Assembly: GCF_003201955.1 (NCBI RefSeq)
Contig: NZ_QJJM01000002.1
Location: 1 to 64,000, forward strand
Length of the DNA stretch: 64,000 nt
From: Blastomonas natatoria
GTDB lineage: Bacteria > Pseudomonadota > Alphaproteobacteria > Sphingomonadales > Sphingomonadaceae
Direction of reading: 5' to 3'
The position numbers and the translations under genes were made by a program. Positions 15,904-24,171 of this stretch are shown piece after piece (the first letter of the stretch is position 1; each line of letters begins with the position of its first letter). The notes beneath the pieces are model-generated. The model ran no database searches. It saw nothing but the letters and a program-made list of their open reading frames with translations, and was not told where the DNA came from.

Positions 15904-16843
15904 GGGCAGCGCCTGTTGCAGGTTGGAAGGTGAGGCGGCTTTCGGCAATTCCCCGGACGCCGAGGCCGCGGACCACGGCGATCCGCCCGCCATCGGGATG
16001 GTCGGTCACCAGATTGTGGCCGGAATTGCCGATCGAGGTAACGTAAAGCGTCTCCATCCCTTCGCCGCCGAAAGCCGGGCACGAGGGAAAGGGCATGGGC
16101 ATGTCGATCCGGCGAAGCAGCGTGCCATCGGGCGACACGCAGGCAAGCGCCTGATCCAGCACCAGTGCGATCCACAAATTGCCGTCGGCATCCACCGTCG
16201 CCCCATCGGGGGCCTGACCGATGCCGGCGAGGTCGATGCGGCCCGTCTGCGCCCCGATCGTGGCGGTTGCCGGATCATAATCATGGCAGCGGATGAAGCC
16301 GTCCAGGCTGTCGGCGCAATACAGGCGGCTGCCATCGGGGGAAAAGCAGATGGCATTGGATATGCGCATCCCCTGCGCGACCTCGCGCAACGCTGCATCG
16401 GCGGTAAGCTGGAACAGCGTGCCCGTTGCGGTTTCCTGCATCCGGGTATGGCCGCACACATAGCTGCGGCCCTCCCGGTCCACCTTGCCATCGTTGAGCC
16501 GCACCGCCCCGCCCTGCGATGGCACCGTCAGTACCGTTTCAGCCGCACCGGTCTGAGTGTCGATCAGCGCAAACCGATCCGCCAGGCCCGCGATCAGGCC
16601 GCCATCGCACAGGCCGATGCTTCCGAACATGCTGTCATAGCGCCAGGTGACCGGACCATTTCCGGCTTCGTCCGCACTATGTATGGCCTGGTCCACAGCA
16701 TCGACCCACCACAGCCGCGCAAGCTCAGGGTCCCAGATCGGACTTTCGCCAAGCCGGCACCGGAAGTCGCCCAGAAAGCCGATATCGATATCCACGTCTG
16801 CGCCTCTCCACTGCCGGCCCATGCCGATCGTCTCAGTCAGCAA
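15893..16843 (-). CDS. SMP-30/gluconolactonase-family lactonase
   Basis: A 316-residue six-bladed beta-propeller of the SMP-30/LRE family, which hydrolyses lactones using a divalent metal. Metal-ligand positions show as the early Glu in CRLGESPIWDPE, an Asn in VRLNDGKVDREGRSYVCG, a further Asn in GMRISNAICFSPDGSRLYCAD and an Asp in YVTSIG...; the pattern LYCADSLDGFIRCHDYD is typical. In this cluster it would open the lactone made by the Baeyer-Villiger-like monooxygenase. First codons are uncertain; an in-frame ATG at 16822 (MGRQW) is an alternative to the one at 16843. Confidence 0.8.
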   Translation of the reverse strand: MLTETIGMGRQWRGADVDIDIGFLGDFRCRLGESPIWDPELARLWWVDAVDQAIHSADEAGNGPVTWRYDSMFGSIGLCDGGLIAGLADRFALIDTQTGAAETVLTVPSQGGAVRLNDGKVDREGRSYVCGHTRMQETATGTLFQLTADAALREVAQGMRISNAICFSPDGSRLYCADSLDGFIRCHDYDPATATIGAQTGRIDLAGIGQAPDGATVDADGNLWIALVLDQALACVSPDGTLLRRIDMPMPFPSCPAFGGEGMETLYVTSIGNSGHNLVTDHPDGGRIAVVRGLGVRGIAESRLTFQPATGAAHGI

Positions 16844-16892
16844 TTATGGCGCGAGATCCGGGCTGCGCACGTGATCCGGCGCGCAGGCCCAG

Positions 16893-16912
16893 ACTATCAT
16901 GTCCGCGATAGT
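16893..16912. promoter_or_regulatory. Candidate regulator-binding inverted repeat
   Basis: ACTATC and GATAGT arms (16893-16898 and 16907-16912) separated by eight bases lie in the gap between the IclR gene and the SMP-30 start. The site is placed 50-70 bases upstream of the lactonase operon segment, as an IclR operator could be. A related ACTATCAT stretch occurs near 23098 in front of the divergent SDR gene. No function is shown. Confidence 0.35.
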
Positions 16913-16918
16913 GCCAAG

Positions 16919-17671
16919 CTACCCGGCAGCCGGGCGGAATGAGGTGGTCAGATCGCGCAGGATCTCGACGATCGCGTCCTTGCGGTCGGCAATGCGTCCG
17001 GCAAGCCCGCCCACACCCAGCGCCAGCGGCACCCCGCCCAGATCGGCGTCGAGCGCCATGGTGATCGAAGATACCGCCGGCGTCGGCCGGTGGGGAACAT
17101 AGGCATAACCGACCTGACGGACGTGTTCGACATCGCGCATGATCTGCGCGTAGGACACCCGGGCTGCATCGCCAGCATGATAGGCGTTCGAATAGCGGCA
17201 AAGCTTCTCGATTGCGCGATCGTCCATCCGGGCCATCAGCGAGAGACCAGCCGATGAGTCCACGAGCTTGCGCATCGCCCCGACCTGAGGTGCCATCTGG
17301 AACTCATGGGCAGGCGTCAGCAGGATGATATACTGGATGAACAGGTCGTTGCGGGTGATCAGTGCCACCGTCTCGTCGGTCCGGCGCTGAAGTTCCTCGA
17401 CCAGCTCGCGATAGGCGCCCTGCGCCTGGATATAGTCGGGCAGCCAGTTGCCCAGTTCGCTGATCCGCGTCGTCGGCAGATAGGTGCGATGGTCGCGGTC
17501 GTAATTTAGATAGCCCTTCATCACCATGCTCTTGAGCAAGGCGGTGGTGCTCGATTGGGGATAGCCCAGCGTGCTGTGGATCTCGTGCAAGGGCAGCGGC
17601 GTACGCCGCTCCGCGAACAGTTCCAGAACCTCGAAGGTCCGGAGGGCCGATTTCACGGCTGGTTGCGACAT
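16919..17671 (-). CDS. IclR-family transcriptional regulator (first copy)
   Basis: A 250-residue regulator. Residues 1-65 form the winged helix (AVKSALRTFEVLELFAERRT, YPQSSTTALLKSMVMKGYLN); residues 80-245 form the GAF-like effector domain ending GVPLALGVGGLAGRIADRKD. The start at 17671 (MSQPAVKSA) fits the family; a longer frame extends upstream without similarity. It is clearly paralogous to the IclR gene at 28147-28941 (shared YPQSS, LLKSMVM, GYLNY, TDETV, IQYIIL, PTP). It sits within the operon it probably controls, most likely responding to a pathway intermediate. Confidence 0.88.
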   Translation of the reverse strand: MSQPAVKSALRTFEVLELFAERRTPLPLHEIHSTLGYPQSSTTALLKSMVMKGYLNYDRDHRTYLPTTRISELGNWLPDYIQAQGAYRELVEELQRRTDETVALITRNDLFIQYIILLTPAHEFQMAPQVGAMRKLVDSSAGLSLMARMDDRAIEKLCRYSNAYHAGDAARVSYAQIMRDVEHVRQVGYAYVPHRPTPAVSSITMALDADLGGVPLALGVGGLAGRIADRKDAIVEILRDLTTSFRPAAG

Positions 17672-17738
17672 TCTCCTCCCCTCCCCATGACTGGTACCGG
17701 ACATGAGACTGCCCGTCCCTGCGGGCGCCGTAAAGGCG

Positions 17739-18254
17739 TCAGGCGCGCTGCCTGGCCTGGACCATGCGCAGATTGTTGCCGCCATCGCAGGCGATGACCT
17801 GCCCGCTTACCCCATCGGTCTGCAGCAGGGCAGCAGCCAGGTGCGCTGCAGCCATGGCCCTGCGATCATCGGTCGGATCCAGCGCGACCATGTTAACAGT
17901 CACGCCTTCGCGCATGAATTCGAGCGCCACGGACCGCATCAGACCGGTCGCGCCTGCGGCAAAACCCGCAGCGAGACTGGCGTCCCAATGGCCGAGCCCT
18001 TCGGTTGTGCCTATCAGCACGATGCGCCGATGGCCGGGAACCAGGCCCGAAAGCGTCTCGCCCAGAGCGGCCAGCGGCTGGATCAACCCCGCTTCAAGAT
18101 CGTCATCACCCAGAGCGGCAAGCCCTGCCCTTGCCGTATGGGGCATGGCATCTACCAGCGCGGCAGGGTCGGCAAGCCCGGCGCCGCACAGATCATGGAC
18201 TGCGGTTCCGATTGTCGCCGTCAGGCTTTCGGGCGCTGCGATGACCGTCAGCAT
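17739..18254 (-). CDS. Degenerate short-chain dehydrogenase-like protein without catalytic Tyr/Lys
   Basis: A 171-residue SDR-like protein, shorter than normal (about 250). It lacks the N-terminal TGxxxGxG cofactor loop, and at the YxxxK position it reads GHWDASLAAGFAAGATGLMR, i.e. Trp for Tyr and Leu for Lys. The later strand and ending VNMVALDPTDD and VSGQVIACDGGNNLRMVQ are those of an SDR. It overlaps the neighbouring active SDR gene by seven bases, so it may be a non-catalytic partner subunit of that enzyme; inactive remnant is the alternative. Confidence 0.7.
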   Translation of the reverse strand: MLTVIAAPESLTATIGTAVHDLCGAGLADPAALVDAMPHTARAGLAALGDDDLEAGLIQPLAALGETLSGLVPGHRRIVLIGTTEGLGHWDASLAAGFAAGATGLMRSVALEFMREGVTVNMVALDPTDDRRAMAAAHLAAALLQTDGVSGQVIACDGGNNLRMVQARQRA

Positions 18255-18961
18255 GGAAACACCCCCAGCGATTTGCCGCCATCGACCAGCAGGACCTGCC
18301 CGTTGAGCGATCGGCCCGCTGGCGATGCGAGATATGCCACCGCTTCGGCGATCACATCGGGCGAGAGAGCAGCGCCGCTCGGTTCGAGCGACGTCAGCCG
18401 CTCGCGCATTTGCGGCGTGAAATCGGCGATCATGCGCGTCTCCACCATGCCGGGCGCAACCGCGTTGACGCTGATGCCGCGCCAGCGCAGTTCCACGGCC
18501 ATCGCCCGGGTCATCCCGACCACCGCTGCCTTGGATACGACATAGTGCGCCGCGCCCGCACCGCCCAGATAGCCGCGCGAGGCTATGTTGATGATGGCGC
18601 CGCCCTGCATCCGCCGCGCTGCCTCGCGCGCGACCACTAAGGTGCCGCCGGTATTGATCCGCAGCATCTGTTCGAACGCCCTGCGGTCAATCTGCTTCAG
18701 CGGCAGCAGCTGCGCGGCTATCCCGGCGCAATTCACAACGATATCGGGGCCCGGGAATGCATCGAGCACGCGCGCCACAGCCTTTGCATCGGTTATGTCG
18801 AGCATGGTGGCGGTCACATCGTCCCGCCCGCTTGCCCAGCCCAGCGCCTCGCTATCCCGGTCGGCAGCGATGACGTGCCAGCCCAGAACTGCCAGGCGCT
18901 CGGCCACCGCACGGCCTATCCCCTGCGCCGCGCCCGTCACCAGCGCATGAGGGCGCAGCAC
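18248..18961 (-). CDS. SDR-family oxidoreductase
   Basis: A 237-residue classical short-chain dehydrogenase/reductase. Cofactor motif ALVTGAAQGIGRAVAERLAV, DIVVNCAGIAAQ (NCAG for NNAG), catalytic Ser in IINIASRGYLGGAGAAHY and Tyr-Lys in HYVVSKAAVVGMTRA, closing with GQVLLVDGGKSLG. The likely start is GTG at 18961, one base after the stop of the ligase gene (TGACGTG); TTG at 18970 is possible. It probably oxidises a hydroxyacyl-CoA or cyclic alcohol. Directly downstream is the degenerate SDR. Confidence 0.82.
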   Translation of the reverse strand: MLRPHALVTGAAQGIGRAVAERLAVLGWHVIAADRDSEALGWASGRDDVTATMLDITDAKAVARVLDAFPGPDIVVNCAGIAAQLLPLKQIDRRAFEQMLRINTGGTLVVAREAARRMQGGAIINIASRGYLGGAGAAHYVVSKAAVVGMTRAMAVELRWRGISVNAVAPGMVETRMIADFTPQMRERLTSLEPSGAALSPDVIAEAVAYLASPAGRSLNGQVLLVDGGKSLGVFPC

Positions 18962-18962
18962 G

Positions 18963-20561
18963 TCAGCCAAGGGTCGCCAGCGCCAGTTCGGTCGCGCGGC
19001 GATAGTCAGACTTTCCGCTGGCATGGCGCGGCAGCTCATCCAGCACGATCATCCGCCGCGGCAGCTTGTAGCGGGCCAGATCGGCCTCCAGCGCGGCGCG
19101 GGCACGCGGCTCTTCAAAGCCTGGGCCGGCGCGGACCAGCGCCACGACAGCCTTGCCCCAGGTTGCATCGGGGATGCCGACAACTATGGCATCCTCGATT
19201 CCGGGTGCGCGCTTCAGCGCCTCTTCGACCTCCTCGACGAACACCTTTTCGCCGCCGGTATTGATGCACAGATTGCCGCGCCCGATCAGCCGGATCAGTC
19301 CCTCGGGCGTCCGCTCCGCCATGTCGCCAGGGATGGCATAGACGGTGTCGCCGATCCGGCGGTAGGTCTGCGCGGTCTTCTCCGGATCACCGAAATAGCC
19401 CAGCGCAAAGGGCGGCCTGCGCGCCAGCCATCCAGTGCCGGGCTCGGCATCGGCCAGCACGCGGTCGGTATCGATATCGATGATCACGGTCTGCCGTCCA
19501 GGCTCGAAATAGCCGGTGGGGGTGGAACGCTGGGCCGTTGTCAGCGCATAGCCAAATCCCGAGGCTTCCGATGCGCCCAATATGTCGACCAGCGACAATT
19601 GGGGCAGCTGCTGCACCAGACCGCGCTTCACCTCCTCGCTCCACATCAGTCCGGCCGAGGAGATCACCTTGAGGCTGGACAGGTCCCAGCGTCCCGGGTG
19701 CGCTTCAAGCGCCTGGAGCATTGGCCGCGCGAAGACATCGCCGACGATCAGGATGCGGGTGACGCGGTGACGCTCGACCTGGTCCCACAATTCGGCGGCG
19801 TCGAAGCTGTCCTTTTCCAGCAGCACCGCCGTGCCACCCATCAGCAGCTCGGCCATCGAGCTGTTGAGCCCCGCGCCATGCATCAGCGGACATGCGGGCA
19901 TGACCCTGCCCGGCGCGGCATTGGCGGCGACCTGGTGGGCATGATCCTCGAGCGTGGTGATTGTGGTACGCACGGTCGGCGATTCCAGCTGGACCTGGCG
20001 GGCATCACGCGCCGCCCACATCACACCCTTCGGGCGTCCTGTCGTCCCGCCAGTATAGAGCAGATAGCCATCGGTGGGCGATCGGGTGATGGCGAGCGGG
20101 CCTCCATCACCCTGCCCCACCATCGCCTCATAGCCGTCTGCATTTCCGCCGATCTGGACCACGAGCTTCAGGTGATCGAGAGCCGCAGGCAGCGGGGCTA
20201 CCACGCCGGCAAACTCCTCCTGGTGAAATAGCGCGGCAGCCTGACAATCGGCCAGCACATATTCGATTTCTGCCGTCGTGTACCGATAGTTGATGTTGAC
20301 GTGCGTCAGCCGCGCCTTGAACGCGGCACAGGCGATCTCGATGAATTCGGGGATGTTGCGCGCAAGAATTGCCACGCGATCGCCGCTTGCCAGCCCCGCA
20401 GCCAGCATCGCCCGCGCGAGCCGATTGGTGCGCGCGTCGAAATCCCCCCACAGGATCGTCCGGTCTCCACGCACCAGCGCGGGCCTGTCTGCCGGAACAT
20501 GGGCTGCGGCCACGTCCAGCAGATCGCCGAAATTCCAGTCGCCGCCGGTCTCGTTCGTCAT
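18963..20561 (-). CDS. Acyl-CoA synthetase (AMP-binding family)
   Basis: A 532-residue ATP-dependent acid:CoA ligase of the adenylate-forming superfamily. Motif A3 is LLYTGGTTGRPKGVMWAARD, A5 is VDILGASEASGFGYALTT, A7/A8 are YAIPGDMAERTPEGLIRLIG and GRGNLCINTGGEKVFVEEVE, and the catalytic Lys lies in LPRHASGKSDYRR near the end. The sequence resembles FadD3/FadD17-type enzymes used for steroid or terpenoid acids rather than plain fatty acids. The ATG at 20561 is preferred to a TTG at 20573. It lies nine bases after the enoyl-CoA hydratase gene, in the same operon. Confidence 0.88.
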   Translation of the reverse strand: MTNETGGDWNFGDLLDVAAAHVPADRPALVRGDRTILWGDFDARTNRLARAMLAAGLASGDRVAILARNIPEFIEIACAAFKARLTHVNINYRYTTAEIEYVLADCQAAALFHQEEFAGVVAPLPAALDHLKLVVQIGGNADGYEAMVGQGDGGPLAITRSPTDGYLLYTGGTTGRPKGVMWAARDARQVQLESPTVRTTITTLEDHAHQVAANAAPGRVMPACPLMHGAGLNSSMAELLMGGTAVLLEKDSFDAAELWDQVERHRVTRILIVGDVFARPMLQALEAHPGRWDLSSLKVISSAGLMWSEEVKRGLVQQLPQLSLVDILGASEASGFGYALTTAQRSTPTGYFEPGRQTVIIDIDTDRVLADAEPGTGWLARRPPFALGYFGDPEKTAQTYRRIGDTVYAIPGDMAERTPEGLIRLIGRGNLCINTGGEKVFVEEVEEALKRAPGIEDAIVVGIPDATWGKAVVALVRAGPGFEEPRARAALEADLARYKLPRRMIVLDELPRHASGKSDYRRATELALATLG

Positions 20562-20569
20562 GGCCAGCC

Positions 20570-21334
20570 TCAACGTCCCTGGAAGACCGGCGGACGCTTC
20601 TCGACAAATGCTGCCACCGCCTCGGCCGCATCATGCGATGTCGCAAGCTTCGCGGTGTTGCCCTGCTCATAGATATAGCCGTCGCGCAGCGTCATGTTCT
20701 CGATCGTGCGCATGCTGTCCTTGGCCAGCCGCGTGGCGAGCGGGCTCTTGGCGGCGATGTTGCGTGCCATGTCCATCGCATAGGGCATCAGCTCTTCAGG
20801 CGGCAGGCAGGCTTCGATGATGCCGCGCCGGTAGAGCTCCTCGGCAGGGGCGCGATAGCCGGTCAGCATCATCCGGCGCACCAGCGAATGCGGCAGGATG
20901 CGCTCGGCATGCTTGCCGCCACCCATCAGGCCGACATCGACTTCGGGCAGGCCGAACACTGCATTCTGCGAGGCGATGATGATGTCGCAACTGGCCACCA
21001 GGCCCAGTCCCGCGCCCAGCGCGGGGCCGTTGACCGCCGCGATGGTCGGCTTGGCATTGTCCATGATGCAATAGCTGACCTCGCGCACCTTGCGGTTGCG
21101 CGCCCAGCGCGCGCCTGGGGCGGAAAGATCGGGCCGGTTGCGCAGATCGGCCCCGGCGGAAAAGCACTTGCCCTCGCCCGTCAGCACGACAACACGGACA
21201 TCGTCGCGGTCGTTGAAGGTATCGAACGTGGCGATGATCTCGTCGACCAGATCCATGTTCTGCGCATTCACCGGAGGGTTGTCGATGGTCACCACCGCCA
21301 CATAGTCCGCGACTTCCAACCTGACCTGACTCAT
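20570..21334 (-). CDS. Enoyl-CoA hydratase/isomerase family protein
   Basis: A 254-residue crotonase-fold enzyme that hydrates or isomerises an unsaturated CoA ester. Oxyanion-hole strands appear as GEGKCFSAGADLRNRPD and AVNGPALGAGLGLVASCDII; FGLPEVDVGLMGGGKHAERI carries one catalytic Glu position (LPEV) but the second Glu region is GPALGAGLG without the usual Glu, so isomerase, hydratase or lyase activity cannot be told apart. A good ribosome site GGAGAGG precedes the ATG at 21334. It leads the ligase-SDR part of the operon. Confidence 0.85.
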   Translation of the reverse strand: MSQVRLEVADYVAVVTIDNPPVNAQNMDLVDEIIATFDTFNDRDDVRVVVLTGEGKCFSAGADLRNRPDLSAPGARWARNRKVREVSYCIMDNAKPTIAAVNGPALGAGLGLVASCDIIIASQNAVFGLPEVDVGLMGGGKHAERILPHSLVRRMMLTGYRAPAEELYRRGIIEACLPPEELMPYAMDMARNIAAKSPLATRLAKDSMRTIENMTLRDGYIYEQGNTAKLATSHDAAEAVAAFVEKRPPVFQGR

Positions 21335-21458
21335 CCTTACCTCTCCCGCAATTTGGCGTGTATCGCGGCAGACTATGGACCCAGCCAAGGCTTGGCACCT
21401 GCCGTCTGACCGACGCCCACCACTATTGCATATGCGATTTGCCCGGAGCTCGGCCGGG

Positions 21459-23006
21459 TCAGGGCATCGGCGCTCCTGATGGGTGACCGCTGGCCAGATA
21501 GCCGCCATCGGCCTGCACGGTAGTACCGGTGATATACGAGGCCGCGTCCGATGCCAGAAAAGCGACGAGCGCAGCAATCTCAGAGGGCTGGCCCAATCGG
21601 CCCATCGGAATTCGCGCGGTGATGGCCGCCATGTCGCGCACCCCGGCATCGATCATAGCCTCGACCGCTGGCGTGCGGATATAGCCCGGCGCCACGGCAT
21701 TGACGCGGATGCCATGCTGCGCCCATTCACAAGCCATGCTGCGCGTCAGCATCGTCACCGCCGATTTGGAGGCACAATAGGCGTTGCGGCCGGGCAGCCC
21801 GAGCGATGCGGTGATCGATGACAGGTTGATGATGCGTCCGCCGCCATGGTCGCGCATCTGCCGGGCAGCAGCCCGCGCAGCATGGATTACCCCGGCGACA
21901 TTCACATCCACCGTTCGGCGGAAGTCCGCCAGGTGCTGCTCTGCACTGGGCATCAAGGGCTCCACCACGCCTGCACTGTTGACCAGCAACGCGACCGGCG
22001 CCAGCCTTGCGGCGATCTGGGAAAATGCGTCTTCGACCTGGCGCTGGTCGGCGATATCCATCTGCCAGCTGGCAAACCGGTGACCGGATACCGGCTGCTT
22101 GTCCAGCACGGCCACCTGCCATCCCTGTGCTGCCAGCTCATCGGCAATCGCCGCGCCAATCCCGCTTGCGCCGCCGGTCACGCAGGCGACATCGCCGGTC
22201 CGGTGCATGCGCTGCGGCATGGTCATGGCCGAAGCACGGCCGGATCCACCAAAGGCATCGACCCCGCCATCGACGCTGAGCATGGTCCCGGCAAGATAGC
22301 CACGCTGCGAAAGGTGGAACACCGCTTCGGCGATCTCATGCCCCTGGCCCAGTCTGCCAGCCGGGATCGCGCGCGCGACCGATTCCCGGTCGAACCGGCC
22401 CTCGCGTTCGAGCGCCAGCAGGATTTCCGTGTCGATATAGCCGGGCAGCACTGCATTGACGGCAATGCCCTTCGGCGCGAGCTCCACAGCCAGGGCCCGG
22501 GTCATGCCGATCACTCCAGCCTTGGTCATGCCATAGGCGGCCCTGCCCGGCAGCGCGCGCAGGCCTGCCCCCGAGGCGATGTTGATGATGGCCCCGCTGC
22601 CCCGCTCTGCCATTGCCGGGATAGCAGCGCGCGCGGCAAGGAACGGCCCTTGCAGGTTGATGCTGATGAGGCGCTCGATATCGTCGGCAGGCACGTCCAG
22701 CAATGGTCGTGCGAAACGGTCGACCACGCCTGCATTGTTGACCAGCACGTCGAGCGGCCCGAACCGGGATCGAATGTCCGCCATGGCGCGCATGACATCA
22801 TGCTCGGAAGACACATCCATGCACACGGCCATATGTCCGGCACCGAGCGATCGCGCAGCAAGCGTGCACGTCTCGGCATCGCGGTCGGCGAGAACCACCC
22901 TGTCCCCGGCTTCGACAAAGCGGCGGGCACAGGCCAGACCTATGCCGCGCGCAGCCCCCGTCACCAGGACCAGCCTCTGCCTCATGCTGTCACCGTGTTC
23001 CGCCAT
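21459..23006 (-). CDS. Double SDR: two short-chain dehydrogenase domains in one protein
   Basis: A 515-residue protein made of two full SDR domains. Domain 1 (about residues 8-255): VTGAARGIGLACARRF, LVNNAGVVDRFAR, catalytic IINIASGAGL and YGMTKAGVIGMTR, ending LSVDGGVDAFGG. Domain 2 (about 270-510): VTGGASGIGAAIADEL, LVNSAGVVEPL, IINLSSITAS and YCASKSAVTMLTR, ending VQADGGYLASG. Both keep the Ser-Tyr-Lys triad, so both should be active. It may carry out two successive oxidations, or form an internal pseudo-tetramer. It is the first gene of the leftward run, divergent from the next SDR gene. Confidence 0.85.
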   Translation of the reverse strand: MAEHGDSMRQRLVLVTGAARGIGLACARRFVEAGDRVVLADRDAETCTLAARSLGAGHMAVCMDVSSEHDVMRAMADIRSRFGPLDVLVNNAGVVDRFARPLLDVPADDIERLISINLQGPFLAARAAIPAMAERGSGAIINIASGAGLRALPGRAAYGMTKAGVIGMTRALAVELAPKGIAVNAVLPGYIDTEILLALEREGRFDRESVARAIPAGRLGQGHEIAEAVFHLSQRGYLAGTMLSVDGGVDAFGGSGRASAMTMPQRMHRTGDVACVTGGASGIGAAIADELAAQGWQVAVLDKQPVSGHRFASWQMDIADQRQVEDAFSQIAARLAPVALLVNSAGVVEPLMPSAEQHLADFRRTVDVNVAGVIHAARAAARQMRDHGGGRIINLSSITASLGLPGRNAYCASKSAVTMLTRSMACEWAQHGIRVNAVAPGYIRTPAVEAMIDAGVRDMAAITARIPMGRLGQPSEIAALVAFLASDAASYITGTTVQADGGYLASGHPSGAPMP

Positions 23007-23187
23007 GGCTGCCGCTCCTGCGCGATAGTTCTGCTTGGGGGTCGAGCCTCACCTGCACGCGCGCAGGGGTCAAAGGGGGCCGGTAGCGCCCACACCACTA
23101 TCATAAGCCGAATAATGCAGCCGCTCCCGCCGGTCATGCTGCCGCTCGCCAATCGCATCGGGCTAGGTATCGCCACAACAGGAAGGG

Positions 23188-23952
23188 ATGAACATGGGCG
23201 GAGAACTGCAAGGCAAGGTAGCCGTTGTGACAGGTGCATCGCGTGGTCTGGGACGCGCCATTTCAGAGCTTTTTGCCCGCGAAGGCGCCAGCGTGGTCCT
23301 GATCGACCTGAAACAGCCCTGGGCGCAGGCAGCAGCCGATGCCATTGCATCCGACAGCGCGACGGCGATCGGCATCGGAGCCGATGTTTCCGACCGTGAC
23401 GCACTGACCGCCGCCATCGACGATGCCGCCCGCAAGCTCGGCCGGATAGACATTCTGGTCAACAACGCGATGTGGAACAGCTACAATCTGATCCCCGATA
23501 TCACGCCAGACATATTCGCCCGCATGATGGGCGTCGGGCTGGGCGGGATGGTCTGGGGCATCCAGGCCAGCGTTCCGCACATGCCGGAAGAAGGCGGCGC
23601 GATCATCAACATCGGATCGATGGCCGGTCGGCTGGGCAGCGCCGGCGCGCTGCTCTATGCTGCGGTCAAGGCAGGCGTCGATGGCCTGACCCGATCCGCT
23701 TCGGTCGAGCTTGGGCCCAGACATATCAGGGTGAATGCGATTGCGCCCTCGACTGTCGCCACCGAAGGGGTGATGGCCATCCTGAGCGAAGAACAGATCG
23801 CCAAGCGGGTCACGCAGACGCCGGTGGGCAGGCTTGGCGAAGCGGCAGACATCGCGCAAGCCGCGCTCTGGCTGGCGGGCGGGCGCTCCACCTTCGTCAC
23901 CGGACAGTCTCTCGCGGTCGATGGCGGCATCGGCCATAGCCTGGTGCGGTGA
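23188..23952 (+). CDS. SDR-family oxidoreductase
   Basis: A 254-residue classical SDR: VVTGASRGLGRAISELFARE for NAD(P) binding, an Asp in VVLIDLKQP that favours NAD, LVNNAMWNSYN (Met replaces the Gly of NNAG), Ser in IINIGSMAGRLGSAGA, Tyr-Lys in YAAVKAGVDGLTRS, and the closing GQSLAVDGGIGHSL. The length is normal. It starts at 23188 (second ATG at 23194 possible) and diverges from the double SDR over a 181-base promoter region. It precedes the receptor and monooxygenase genes on the same strand and belongs to the same catabolic cluster. Confidence 0.88.
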   Translation: MNMGGELQGKVAVVTGASRGLGRAISELFAREGASVVLIDLKQPWAQAAADAIASDSATAIGIGADVSDRDALTAAIDDAARKLGRIDILVNNAMWNSYNLIPDITPDIFARMMGVGLGGMVWGIQASVPHMPEEGGAIINIGSMAGRLGSAGALLYAAVKAGVDGLTRSASVELGPRHIRVNAIAPSTVATEGVMAILSEEQIAKRVTQTPVGRLGEAADIAQAALWLAGGRSTFVTGQSLAVDGGIGHSLVR

Positions 23953-24171
23953 GCAGGCATGGACCGGAGCCCCTGCGCAAATCGCCATTATGATTATGAT
24001 GGCTCAATACCCGGCATGGATTGCCTGTTGCGACCCGATGCTGCGAGATCATCAGGCTAGAACAAAGCCAAATTCCGCATAACCGCGCTGCAAAAGACCG
24101 TCAGGCCTGCATGTCCTGTCGCGTTTCCTGCACGCGTGCTTGCGACAGGCACAGACAATGAGGGGATGGAG

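Noticed and set aside
19023-20231. 402-codon plus-strand frame opposite the acyl-CoA synthetase
   Set aside because: The minus strand carries all adenylate-forming motifs; the plus-strand frame has none.
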